Of a stretch of DNA of 64,000 nt, positions 44,369 through 56,998 are shown one piece after another (positions within the stretch are counted from its first letter, which is position 1; each line of letters begins with the position of its first letter). The stretch covers positions 1-64,000 of the forward strand of contig NADL03000229.1 of the NCBI GenBank assembly GCA_002205965.3, given 5' to 3'. The stretch comes from Kappaphycus alvarezii. Taxonomy: Eukaryota; Rhodophyta; Florideophyceae; Gigartinales; Solieriaceae. The translations under genes and the position numbers were made by a program. A model generated the notes under the pieces. The model worked only from the letters and a program-made list of their open reading frames with translations, was not told the origin of the DNA and did not search any database.

Positions 44369-44632
44369 TGTGGGGTGTTAAGCGCACACGAGCAGATCAA
44401 GCTAGAACTGTGGTTGAAACTTTTGGTTGAGGCTCGCTGGTTAAGCCGGCTGCTCCAAACCAGGGTTTATATAGAACTGAAGATAGCTATAAACTAAAGG
44501 AAAATGCAGTCTAACAGTAGTAAATTCAAGGGTTTTCCATTAAACAGCCCTGGTGGTATCTTAAGTGGCGCTTTCAGAATTGTAGTTGGCACAAGTGGCA
44601 TACTCTTACAAGATGTAAGAAGGATATTGGTC
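44369..44632 (-). mobile_element. Inverted LTR fragment joining block A to block E, unit 3
   Basis: Read on the minus strand this is the right-hand half of an LTR related to that of the chromovirus. By eye it is roughly 85 percent identical, with the TATATAAA box and the terminal AACACCCCACA. The left boundary shares 22 bases (TGTGGGGTGTTAAGCGCACACG) with block A itself. The right boundary shares GGTC with the start of block E. LINE-A, the doublet and D are missing between these points. Confidence 0.75.
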
Positions 44633-46677
44633 AAGAGCAGTAGTGCTCGCGACATGGTGGCCGTAGACACCGAAGACCATGTCAGCATGAAATTATTAAA
44701 GTAAAAAAGCGAAAGGACAAATCATCTCCTGAGTTACATTGTTATCCTAGGTTGAACTTAATCATCAGTCAGGACACTGTATTTGGGCCCAAAATCAATC
44801 ATCGTGTGTCATCGAGAGTCAAAAGGTACTATTTTTCCTCTGCTATATTACAGTATTCCAGTGCAATTCCCTAAGATTTCCACAGTATATAGAGGACATT
44901 CGATTCCCCTCTGCGGGCCCCGAGAGAACAATAACTCTCCCTCCTCCAAAATTTCTTAATAGTAGCAGCGCACTGAGTCAGCCTCCCCCCTCGTCCTCCA
45001 TTACTCAACAGAAACCATCTACCTCAAGTTTTCCCAACCTCCCAGCAACCTTACCGAAAACATTAATCACATTTTCCTTTACAGTTGACAAGCTTCAAAA
45101 AAGAGTCCCCGGGCTATAAGATATTATCAGCAGACTTTAAATAAGAATATTCTAGAGTTAAAGTTCCCCCGTCCGGTACGACGTTAAAATAGGGCGCGTA
45201 CTGTGCTGAAATTTCAATACGTGGGTAGAGGCTGAGTGAGTGTCTTAGAGCTTCGAGCGTAGGAGGGCGTCAAATGGAAGTTGTACCGGTCGCAAGTCAA
45301 CGGAATACAAATAATAGTCCACTGGACTTTGAACGGTCCCAAGCAACTGAGTCAACGTGAAGTAAATTGACCTCTTTATGTGGTGCCCTCACTGATAGAG
45401 CTTGTTTGGGGGATAAAGGTGTTGATTTAAGGATTTCGTGGAAAGCAAACAGGTAATCTGACTCGTTTTGTACGTAATACAAGTTTAGAAGCACTGAGCA
45501 TCTTCTATGGTATAATAAATAGCAGGAGATACAGATTCTCATTTGATAAACCAATCGATTTTGAAGCAGGGAATTACTGAATGGGAAAAAACTGTGAGAA
45601 TAATTCGCAAAATTAATTTCACAGCCCAAAAAGGTATGACATGTGTAGCACAAGCAAGATTGCAAGAGGAATTATAATGTAACCTCTGTTATTACAGCTT
45701 CCAAATTCCTTATATAGCTACTATACGTTGTGTTTGAGAGGGTTGGCTCCTCCAAGCTACGGCAAGAACAATTTTATTTCTTGGCCGTTGGCTGATGACT
45801 CTTGTTCTGGCTTTGCTCTACTACTCGATACGCAAGCACTTGTACAGACTTTATATATACTTTTTCAGATCCCTTTGCACTGAGGATATTTGTCGCACAG
45901 TAAATACAATACGAAAGATCGCGGCCAATCTTGTGACGCGACTAGCGTTACTTGGCAACTGCAATGATTCTGCCCCACCTGCCAGGTGGCAGTGCTTATA
46001 TATATTGCCCCCGGTAGTACAAGTGCGGTAGGTACTTACCAACTTCAATTCTTTAAAACCAGGCGAATGGTTGCATATGGGATGCTACATCGCGCATTAG
46101 GTGCGAGGAGGGGAGAAAAGGGAAGAAAGATCAAAAGGGCTACACATCTGCCTACCTGTGTATTTTCTGTTTACTGCAATCTCCCCAGTAAATGACCACA
46201 AATACGAGGATTACTGTCTCCAGTCTTCGTTGTATCTTAAGTCTTGATGACGAGGTGGATCAACTTCGAGTTTTTGCTCAGAGTGGTCTGCACCGCCAAC
46301 GCGGATGAATCCGCAGTGATAGGGCTTTATACTCGGTCCAAGTTGAACATCAGCCTAGAAGTTTATTTAGACGTTCAAAAGAAAGACCAAAGGGAGTCAA
46401 AGATCACAAAACAGTCAAGCATCGCGCTTTTAACGGAAGTATATGGAAGACTCATCGTAACGATGAAGAAAATCATAGGTGCAGTCGGGATGCGACGACG
46501 AACAAGTTAAAGCACCGACAGAAACCTTCCCAGAAGTCTGCATGTAACGTGGGAATAAAGACCATGAAAGAGGCAACTTGAAGTAACAGCATTCGAACGT
46601 TGGCTTTCTGAAGATTCGAATAGCCAAAGATCTTTATGAAACGTCACCGAAAATAATGATGCACCCTAAAACTCCAG
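44633..46677. other. Block E, left part, unit 3, with a divergent patch
   Basis: From about 45185 to 46425 substitutions are frequent against units 1, 2 and 4 (for example around 45210-45240 and 46230-46280). On both sides the match is nearly perfect. The 101-codon ORF in the patch is broken. Confidence 0.6.
45795..46031 (+). pseudogene. 101-residue ORF, block E copy 3, truncated by a one-base insertion
   Basis: This copy lies in the divergent patch of unit 3. Several residues differ (MTLVLALL, LYIYFF, LLGNCN). An extra A near 46021 (GTACAAGTGCGG where others read GTACAGTGCGG) shifts the frame, so it ends about 23 residues early. Confidence 0.35.
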
Positions 46678-48520
46678 AGGGTATTTTTATCCCAAAAATA
46701 CCCGTTGAAGTGTTGGAGAATTAAGTTAGCAGTTGTGCTGTCACCAGCAATGGACATCGAATTCAAGTTAAAGATCTTGGACTGTGCGCCTTTCAACCAT
46801 GACAATTGCTAGAATTGCAGCGATGCAGAGCAAAAAATAGATGTGTGCAGACTACCTCGTAAACGATTGAAAGAAAAAACTTGTCATTCCGCTCTACGTC
46901 ACCAAAGGCGATGGTCTTCTTTTACTTCGAAATTTTGTTTTGAGCACATCGGATGTTCCCAATTCTTGTACGCCTCCTGTTTTCATTGTAAAATCAGGTG
47001 TATTTGAAGGACTAGATAGAGAATTCCTAATTCAGATCTACGTTATTGAAGGTAGAGAAACACGAACTCAACTTGCTGTTGTTATGAGCCAAATATCCAA
47101 GTTCCAAAGCTATCTCGAGACTCAACGATACATTCTTGTAACCAAAGGGAAATGAAATGACGGCGATAACAAAATCTTGCGTTTCATGGGAAAATCGACA
47201 AAAACTCTAGCTGTGAAACTTCACCTGTACTCGCCTTTACCTCGGAAGGACATGAATGATCTCTGCAAACGGTGCGGAGTTCTTTCTCCTGCCTTAGGCG
47301 AAGCGCTCGGAGCTGTCGTGAAAACTTTTCACAGCTGGAAAAGACCAGATTTTCACTCTCTGTGCGCAACATATCCTGAAAAATTCCATTTCGAACCTTC
47401 AACCATGATGTGTAAATCGTTTTCATGTACTTGATTTAGTTGAAGAAGCACCCAATACTCCATATGAAAACTCGGCTTCAAGCTTCTGTACTGCGGTTAT
47501 TCCGTCGACCGGAGATATAGAATAAGCTGGAAAGCTCCTTGAAACTCAATGGACCCTATTGATTGGAGGCTCTGGATCAATATCGTCTGATCAAGAACTT
47601 GACAATAATAATTTTCGAAAAACATTGCAAACTCATGTCATTAAGACGAGACCTCTTCCTGCGGGGGTGCATAGAAAAATTGGTTCAGTGTCAATTGCAA
47701 AATTCACTTTACGTCAGATGTCACTGCGTTTTCTCGGAGATGTAATGAACGAACAAGATGTAGAAGGTATATTGTCGACGTTTTAAGAAATCGTCTCAAC
47801 AGCGATAGCGAGGGGATTGCAACGAGTTTTCTTCGTGGAAACAGTCTTATCATTGCTTTTGAACTTGGAAGAGGATACAAAACATCTATTATCCGTCTTT
47901 CTTAGATGCTGGTTGACTTCGAGTTAGTTGATGCGCACTTAGAGCGGACTGCATGCCGCACGCACTCAATGATGCTGGAATTTCCTTCGCCAAAATACTC
48001 TTCTGTCATATTTTCTGATGAAAGAAGCTGTAGGGTGCTTTGTTGAGACTCAAAAAAAACCTGGTGCCTGGTATTTGGGATACATCCGAAATGCAAAAGA
48101 ATATTTTTTCGAGCTCACTCGTAGCAAATACCGAAACGATAAACGGCTGAAAGTCGCGTATAATGACATACGGTTAAATATAAGGTTCATCCTCTTTGCA
48201 AGACCTGGGCAGTATCAAGCACTCACAACAAAAACAGGGCAATCAGATCCCGTTGGATAACTATGGTTAGTTTTTCGGATGCTGCCCCATTTCTGTTTGA
48301 CTCTGTGGTGAGAACAACACCAGAGGCTGAAAAATCTCAGAACCAAGCTATCAGTGAAGAAAATTGTTCTTCTTTTGTTCTCGATTCTTATCAATGCCAC
48401 TGGAAACAACTGGATAATGTTCCGCAGATGTCTTCGTTCCTTGTGACTAAGAACAGTTACAATCGATCTAAGCTCAAGGACTTGGAGGTTGACATAAATA
48501 AGAATACCCAAAACGTTTAA
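46678..48520 (+). pseudogene. Block E decayed gene, copy 3
   Basis: Same segments as 8491-10345. Here the last segment (48263-48520, 85 codons, MVSFSDAAPFLFDSVVRTTP onward) is fully open, which shows the true frame of the 3' end. A 14-base deletion lies just after it (near 48562) relative to units 1 and 2. Confidence 0.5.
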
Positions 48521-50865
48521 ACGGTAAGGTGGTTGGCACTACCCATTTCGTCTATTTTACGAAATTACTTCAAAAGTTGAAGTCACAGAGGCAAGCAATA
48601 TGTCTTTAAAATTGAAATGCAATTGGCGATGAACCTGTGATGAACAGTAATATCCTTTCGGTCGCACCAAGGTGCCTTATTGGCGGATCCATCGAAAAGG
48701 AAAAGTACAGTTAAAACGACAAAAACGCGTACAAGGGAGCTAATATCAGAAGCTTACCGAGAGATGAAAATCTTAACTGTCTTTCATTCACATGTTTCTT
48801 TTCTTCCAAGTCAATATTCATGCTGAACCGGACAAATTGAAGTTAAAGTGCAGATTAGCAGGCGGAGGGGAGATCCAAAGTAGTGGACGCTAGTGATGAT
48901 AATATAGTACAGTAATGGGGTACAGTAACTGTACGAGTTGTCTGCCGGTAAGGGCGTTGTTTCGGAAGAGTTCCGTGGTACATTCAGCAGCTATATAGAT
49001 CGTATTCGTAGGCACTGTATAATGCAGTAAGTAGTGCAAAAACCAACAAAGTGCTCCCGAGGATTGTAGTCCATGCGCATTTTGTCCAAAAAACTGCCAA
49101 TATTCGAATCAACACAAACAGTACCCATTAGTCTGGCGTGCCAGCAGTGCCTAATTTCGAGGAAAAAAAATGAAAATTGTTTAAAATGGGATCGAAAAGG
49201 TTATCATAGAGGGTACAATAATTGTAACGCCAAGGGACAAATCAGGACATAAATCGCACACAACTCTCTTTTGTGCCACCAACAGTAATTCAAATACTTT
49301 GCGTCCACGTAAAGAGTTCAACAATGCCTCTTGGCAAAAAAAACTGTTCCTCTCACTGAAGAGGAACAGGACCGAGCCTTTCTGTGTCTCGAAAGAACAT
49401 TTTTCAATCCGATATTGCTGGACGATTGGAACAGTTTCGAAAAGCCACCAAATCATCCTTGAAGTCTCTGGTGAGCTGAAACAACAAAAAAATAAGCCTG
49501 TCACCAAAAATTACTCCTTTTTATGCGTTTAGAATGATTCCAATTACTAGGTAAAGTGGAAACTTGCAGATGAATTCACAAAGTAGTTTTTACTGGCAAT
49601 ATTTAGGTATAAACTTCTGTAAAATCACTTTTTCCAGACGAACTTCGAATATTATTAAATAAAAATCTCATATAGCTTGCAGCACCGCAAACTAAATCCC
49701 GACCCAGTTGAGCTCGCCAGAAGTCAACATGACCCATGCATTACTAAGGAAAAGATATGTTTTCAGATGAAAAGATGAATATTAAATTTGAAGGAACCAT
49801 GCTTTTTAGTTATACTAACACAACCTCAAAAAAGGAGAGAATGATCTTTCAAGTGTTCAGAGGAGTGGAGCTTCAGTGATGATGTCCGGAGCGTTTTCCA
49901 AAACAGGACAGAGGACAGAGTAAATTGTCTACTGCATAGAGCAAAACAGTCCTGGAAAGTATCTACGGACTCTAGAAATGTATCTGTTACCTGTTATGAA
50001 TAAAAAATAAACGTTTGTCACTATCAACAAATAAACACACGGCGTTACTTCCTTATGTTCTAATCAAGGCCTTCTTTGCCTATCATAGCATTAAATTCAT
50101 GCAACGGTCTGCTAGTAGCCCTTATCAATACTCTGTTGAGAGTATGTATGTCATTTAAACTACCTTCTGTTGTTTACAGGAAATTCAAGTAACTAATTAA
50201 TAGTAAACAGCTCATTAATATTAGGTAGTTGAAGATGCCATCACTAAAAACTGCAAATGTTTGGGTTGGCAGTAGCTTCATGGGCTTTTCTGAGGTAAAA
50301 AAAACCCTACAGATTTTAGGAAAGGAAGTCGGGGGCAAGGCAAACTTTTGAAAATATTGGCATCGCAATAAAGGCGGTTTGCTGTTAAGTACTTGTTGGG
50401 CGACTGAAAGAGGTCTGCAGTTGAGGCGCCTGAGGAGGCGGCAAGAATGAAAAAGGAAGTCTTTTTGTGCCGCGTGTGCGCGATGGACGCGATTGGAGGG
50501 AATCAAAAAGGCGCCGCTGGTGTGCCGTCGGCGGGGTTGAGGGGTGTTGTAGTCGCGAGGCGAGTAACGTCGCGGGAAGGGAAAGTGGAAGTAAGACGGG
50601 AGTACCACGTTGGGTGGCAAGTTGCCGTTGTTGGGATGGTTTAATTTTATCTTGCCCGGCGGCTGGGTGGGCGAGATGCGTTGAATGATACCGTGCAAAA
50701 TAATTTCAAATCATACACGTGTATCTAAAATGCTAATTATTCGAAATAAAAACCCACCTACCAGCACAGTGCGGCCTTGCCGCTTGCGCATACAACCACC
50801 GCCGTAGTACTGTACAGTATGTACAGTACTGTAGAGTATAACTGTTTCATTCTCTTTGGTAGAGC
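48521..50865. other. Block E, right part, unit 3: no recognised gene
   Basis: Copy of 10346-12695, running on into block C at TTGGTAGAGC. No gene is recognised. It ends with a GTAC palindrome (50804-50832) that has gained a TAT. Confidence 0.45.
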
Positions 50866-53800
50866 TTTGGATCAATTTTTTTTGAATAATTTTTAAATAA
50901 ATTTGAAGTTTTGGTACTTCATACACTATTAGAATAGAATATATTTGCCTAGTTTTGTGCTTCAATTTACTATATGTTTCAAATAATATTAAAAAATCGA
51001 GAAGATCTATAGTTTTTTCGTTCACTGTTGGGGGCATCTTTGAGAGGTGCGGAAGAGAGTTTTTATAGCACAGATCGAGTCTGAAGGGTAGTGCATTCAT
51101 CATCCGCCTCCAGCTGTAAGCAGATTTGAGTTTGGCGGCGGGTGTTCACTTGATTGGGAGCCTCCGCGAAGCTACGGATGGAGACTGGGAACACAGTCGA
51201 TTCTTCGACATAGCTGCACCGTATGACTTCCCAGGACTTCAACTTACTTTGCCATCGTTGCTACCAAACCCCAGGATTCCCCGTAGTAGAGGTAACGGAA
51301 ACACCTTGATGACCCCAAGCCCCAATGCAGTGGCGGCAGAGTACTTGCAGCATCTTCTTCAATACCAAAGGTGAGAGCGAGAGGTAGAACTCAGCCCGTT
51401 GTATATGGCTCCAGGGACGTCAAACAACATTCAAAGCATTCAATCAGAGAGTAGGCAATGACAAACGACTTTATAAGAGCGAAGGGTGGAACTCAGCCCG
51501 TGCATGTGTTTTCCCAGCGCTGTTGACCAACATTGAAAGCATTTAATCAGAGAGTAGGCGATTACAAACGATTTCATAGGCTTTTCCAAAGCCGATGACA
51601 GTCACCCGGACCTCGACCATTTACAGATAGCGAAGTCGGGAGACAAAACTGCATGGAGATGATTGTCTTATACACCGCTGAAAGTCACAGTGGAAGCGAT
51701 CATCAGATAGATTATCAGAAATGAGATGCCCCAAGGCAAGATCCGTTGTTTTGGGCAAATGATATGGCAGGCAAAGTGGCCGACAGTTGGCAGTTGGCAG
51801 GGGCGACTTGATCCGCTTCCGTCGAGGTTCTGATTGGCATTAGAGAGTTTTTCGTCATCGTATAATAGTTAGGAATCTCTTGTCGCGCTGTGTCAAGATT
51901 CAAGGAGTGATAAAGAAAGCTTGGAGTCTACTTTCATCATTTCCATACGGGTCGTTACCTGTCCGGCTGCTTTGTGACGGGTTGCTTTGATAACGATATT
52001 TTCAAGAAGCATTGTAAACGACGTAAAAGAAGAACAGCGTGACCGTAGTGATTCTCTTCTTGCATAAAGGATATGAAGAGTCGTGATCGGAGCCTTCGGA
52101 AGGTGTCACTTGCACGGGGAGGCGTTTTTGCGATCTGTGGCGACGACCCGGGATAGATACTCCTTAGCAAGCTCTTGACACGCTCCAGTGTGATTGGATG
52201 CCTCAAAAGATTCAATGATTATACCAAGACTTTATCACAGACAATCCTCAGGCCCAACTTGTCCCAGTGCCCATGTCTACAGCGATGGATGGCGCTCTGA
52301 CGCATTCGAGGTTTGAATGACATGGTCCGGCACGTAGCTGTCAGATCCATGGAGTCTTTCGGACGATTACGATCCGTCTTTATGCAAAGAAACGCTGCCG
52401 CAGCCGGTTCGTCCAATGCATTGTGTCTTACGGCTGGTCTTACTCCAGTCTTGTAAGTGCGGCACCTCCTGATCGTTTTCTAGGGCTTAAACATGCGTCC
52501 TTTTTCTCTGGACGCAGCCGTCAGTACCGCTGAGCAGTAAAGCACCCAAAACTTTCCCCTTTGCGGTGTTAGACGATGGACAGGTACTTTGTCCCAAGGA
52601 GTTACCGTAAAAAAGGCATTTCATGGTCACAAACCGTATCACAGGTTCCTTGAAGGTCGAATATGGCGAATGGGCATCCATTAAGCTGCGGGCGTTTCTT
52701 GGTAGTATACATATTTGAAGCAGGGCAATGAAGGGCTTGGATGGTGTCCACTTCCGATCTAATAGATTTGTGGAAGTTGGAGGAACGTCGCGACGACGTG
52801 CGCATAAGCTGTTTGCGTTGTGATTGATGCTCAAGTTTCTATTTTTCAGTGTGATCTGAGATGCTGACGGTCCAAAGCAGTGGCCGCTGTGTAGTAAGGG
52901 GCCAGTTTGAATGCAGCGTTTTTTAGTTTCCAACGGATCGGTAACGCGAATATTTCAATGCCAATCACTCCAAATACTCAACGTAGTGCTTACGGTGAGC
53001 AACGGATGATATTTAACAGGCAGGCAAGACATCAGATCGGAAACAAGCGTGACAGTGCGTTTGGTCCCCTTTTGATATGTCTGGATGGATGATGTGGATG
53101 AATATGATGCACATTCCCGAAAATTTGGGTAGCTCCACTGCTCTTCAAGCCTGGTTTCTGATTAAATGAAACGGTTGGGTAAATTTTGAGGCATTTACCG
53201 GTCCATCGGAACAAATTCAGTCTCTATCACACGCTGTGTCCCTTCACGATCCTCGGCATTCCGATTCGTTGAAAAAATTGGGGTTTTACAATACCTGCGG
53301 TATGTATACATAAAATGGTCAACTCATACACAGATAATCAACCTTATCCGGTATGATTCCGCCATGTCGACCACAGCAGCGCCAGTTACCTTGAATCAAG
53401 CCACAAGGGTATTTCTGGAACATTCCAAAAGTTGTGACCGGGATTACTCTCACAAGTGATTGAGATATCTGAAAACCCCTTCCAATCTCACACCAACTCT
53501 GCTGTAGATCTCAAATAGTCGCCATAGACCCCCTTATGTCTCCATAGATCAAAATATAAAGCAGAACCTCTTTGCGAAAGCAATGTGCGTTGCAATGCAT
53601 GTCGCAAGTCGGGTACTGCGCCTGTCAATGATTTTCGACTCTATACATAGAAGGAAAGAGTAGTCCGGTCCCTTTGCTTTGTGGCAATCGATCGCGTTCA
53701 AGGTGATAAATGGCATTCCAGTTACTCGCAGATGGTCTCCCGCTGCCGCTTGCACCGGTTTTTTAGATACTTCGTGGTCGACACATGTCTTTTATTATTT

Positions 53801-56800
53801 CGTGGAGTACTGACCGGTGACACCCGTAATACTAAAGCTTAAAAGTTTGAACATAATAAACCTAAATTGCACCTTTCAATTTGCTTTTTCACTCTACAAT
53901 TACCAATGCAGTTTTAAATCCAGTTTCGGCGGCAACACGAGTTATTCAAATTTCGCCTTTACTCAAATCTGGTTACTCGTTTCCTGGCAGTCATTCCTCG
54001 AGTGATATCCGAGTAGCCAATGATTGAGAGCTAAGAGTGCGCTGGCCAATGAGAAGGGACTGCGATTATTTTCATTGGTTGAGCGCAGAGAAATGGGACG
54101 AGGTTGAGATTCGTGGTTACATGTAGGGCAACCGCAATCCGAACGAATTACCGTAAGTTGAGGAATTAAAATGTGTGTGGAAATTGTTGGCAAAGGAACG
54201 TAAGGTTCCAACCGTGCAGTACGGTGGCTGACGCGGTGAATGTCTCGAATACCAGGGCCATGGCCAACGTAACGAATGCTGCACACTTTTCGGCAACGGC
54301 AGGTCGTGGATGTTGGATAACGTGTCACATTTGCTGCAATGGTGAGCTGCAAGCCAGGAGATGTGGTCACCCAGGCCGTTACGATAGATGCGGTGACCCA
54401 GGTAGTGACTGTATCTCTCGGCTTGTAGCTCGCTGGGTGGGACACAGTTGGATAACACTTTGTAGAGCGACAGTGGCGAAAGCAGTCCGGTAGATACTGT
54501 ACAGTCGATGCAATATGCAAAGTCATTGCGAAGTTAGTGGAATGCTTGCTGCGAATCCTATTTATTAAAATTTTTGATTATTATATGATGTTCAAAAAAA
54601 GCCGTTTGTTTTCCCTGATTCAACAAAAACTTCATAAAAAATAAATACTAAAAATAACAGTGACACTTGGATATCTGATTTTTTATTCCAGTGGTACCCA
54701 TGTCACACCTTGCGCTGAAGGGCGGAAAATTTTCACGTTAAAAAAAAATTAATCCCTCTTTCTATATGGCGTCACGCTATCACACGGCGGTAATATTTGC
54801 GTAATTTATTATTCGGAAAGTAATGCCACTTTTTGAAGTGAGGCCATATGTTCCATTAGGGATTGAGCGAGTTGCATTTTGTAGCGGCCATACGCAGAAA
54901 ATTGCTCCATGCCCGCCAGGAGAAGAGCCGCGCGATAGCTCTGTACTGTACTACTGTACAGTTTGCAATGCATGAAAACAATGACCCGGTATGCGCAGCC
55001 TTGGCCACTCGCTGCGCCACGAGAAAAGGAAAAAGGTATATTGCAAGCAGCTTGAGAGGATGAGCCGCGGCTTGAATCCAAATGTACCGTCTCTCCCAAG
55101 TTTGCTCTTTTCACAAGGTTTGTAGTTTCACCATCTCTGACGGCCATGCGATAACGGGGGGGGATGTCGGGCTCTCTAATATTTGAAGATATGGTCGGTT
55201 GTGGCCCGGAATATCCTCGAGATTGACCTGTAGCTATAGTACCTCTGAATTTTCCTAAAAAGCCGGCTCAAGGCCGACTTTTAAAAAAATTAAATGTATC
55301 GAAAATAATGTTTTTAATCATCGCCAAATTGTAGAAATCAAGTGATCTACAGATGCTGCTACTGCTGCAGTATCGATCTAGTTCACCCGAGAGTCAAATG
55401 AATGTCACACTTGTCTTATCAACTTATACAAACTGTTTTCCGCATTCTGCTGACGTGCATCTCCCAATTCTTGACAATTCTGCGATCCCCTACCTCTCAC
55501 GGGCCACATCGACCTATCACAACTCGCCAATCTCCCCAAACCCTGCCTTTGACAAATTAGGCTTGAAGGATAAAGAATCTCTTGCCCACAGTGACACATG
55601 ACCAATTTTCTTCCGTGCTGTCTCTTCCTGAACACAAAGTAAAAATGACCTACATCCCACTTCTCTTTGGCCTATTCAATACCCAAAACCTCATCACATG
55701 TAGTATCTATTCAGTATTACTTTTTATTCAACTGTCTCCATATTCTTATAAGCTTTATCCGTAACTCAAAAAACAATGCTCCGTTTCCTCTAGAACCAAG
55801 CTTACTCAGAGCCATTGGACCAGCTTCATACGTATCAAATGCAATCAGGTCCATTCATCATCAACGGCCTCCCAGTCACCCTGAAAGCCTCCGTCATTCT
55901 TGCGGATTTCTAATTGAAATGATTGATCCGCAGCTATCCCTCTGTCTCTCACCCTATACCAAATGATCTGTTCCTCAAAATCGTCCCCATTACTACGGTC
56001 CTCTTCATTCTAAATCTCCTTCTTCAACCCGTACGCCCACAATCCACCTGTAACTTCAACTAGAACAAATCATAGACGCCATAGACATTTCTGTTTCCGC
56101 TGTTTTCCCACATTCATCCAAAAATCTCAAATAATCGTATCAGTTCCAAACATCCTTACTTCGAATTCAATATCCATTCGGTTGCTGTCGCCAGACAGCC
56201 GCACGATTTCCCTATCACCAGACAGTATAAATTGACCTCTGAGACCGATGGCGTACTTTTTCCCAACCTTTCTGCCTTCCACATCAGCACCATCATCCAC
56301 AAGCATCTCTGATACATTCGATAGGAGTCAGCTGTCGGAAAGGTTCATAACAGCTCACGTTCTTACCCGCCTCCATCCTCTTACTATCTATCGAGGAGAT
56401 ATCCGTCTCCACTGCACTGATTCCTAATCCGGCGCCCCTTCGGAACCCCTTGCTTCAGAACTGCAATCCTGCTTTTGTTCTCCTGTTTCATTCCGTTCCG
56501 CGCCATATTTGACATTCCTTGATCGTTTTCGGAAGCTCTCGGGAACACGGTCTGGCAAAAAGACACCGGATCATTCTGTAAGAAGACACACCGCCATACC
56601 TCAGAAAGAAGGGGAAACCTTCCTCGTTACCCACCTCATGACCATCGTTAAGCACTCTCCCCGCGGCCGTTCCGTCCATTCGTAATGCTTTGCTGACAGG
56701 GCTTCCGCCGTGGTCACCCGTCAATTCCCAACAAGGTTCCAGGAACAACTTTACTGGGCAATCTGCTCAGAGACCACGGCTGGAATATTGGCCAGCCGCA

Positions 56801-56998
56801 GGGCCTTGCAAACAGGTACCATCCTGCAACCAGGTACGAGTTCTTCGGTAACTCATTCGTTGCCGTTGGACCTCAACGACAACTATCTATCCTGCTCCGA
56901 CTCGCCTATGCAATTCAACACTGACCCACGCCAGCTATCTCGCCAGACAGGATTGGAGGATCAGAGTTTTTATTCGCTCCTCGGACTTCGTTCCTCGG
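50866..56998. other. Block C, left and middle parts, unit 3
   Basis: Copy of 32759-40676 without LINE-B. Apart from the Cys-rich ORF at 54173 no gene is recognised. The stretch 55353-56998 is pyrimidine-rich and lies directly upstream of the CDCA7-like ORF, so it may hold its promoter and leader. Confidence 0.4.
54173..54493 (+). CDS. Hypothetical 106-residue Cys-rich ORF, block C copy 2 (strand uncertain)
   Basis: Same frame as 37834-38154, with one Cys-to-Tyr change that removes a member of the CDRC pair. Confidence 0.25.
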   Translation: MCGNCWQRNVRFQPCSTVADAVNVSNTRAMANVTNAAHFSATAGRGCWITCHICCNGELQARRCGHPGRYDRCGDPGSDCISRLVARWVGHSWITLCRATVAKAVR

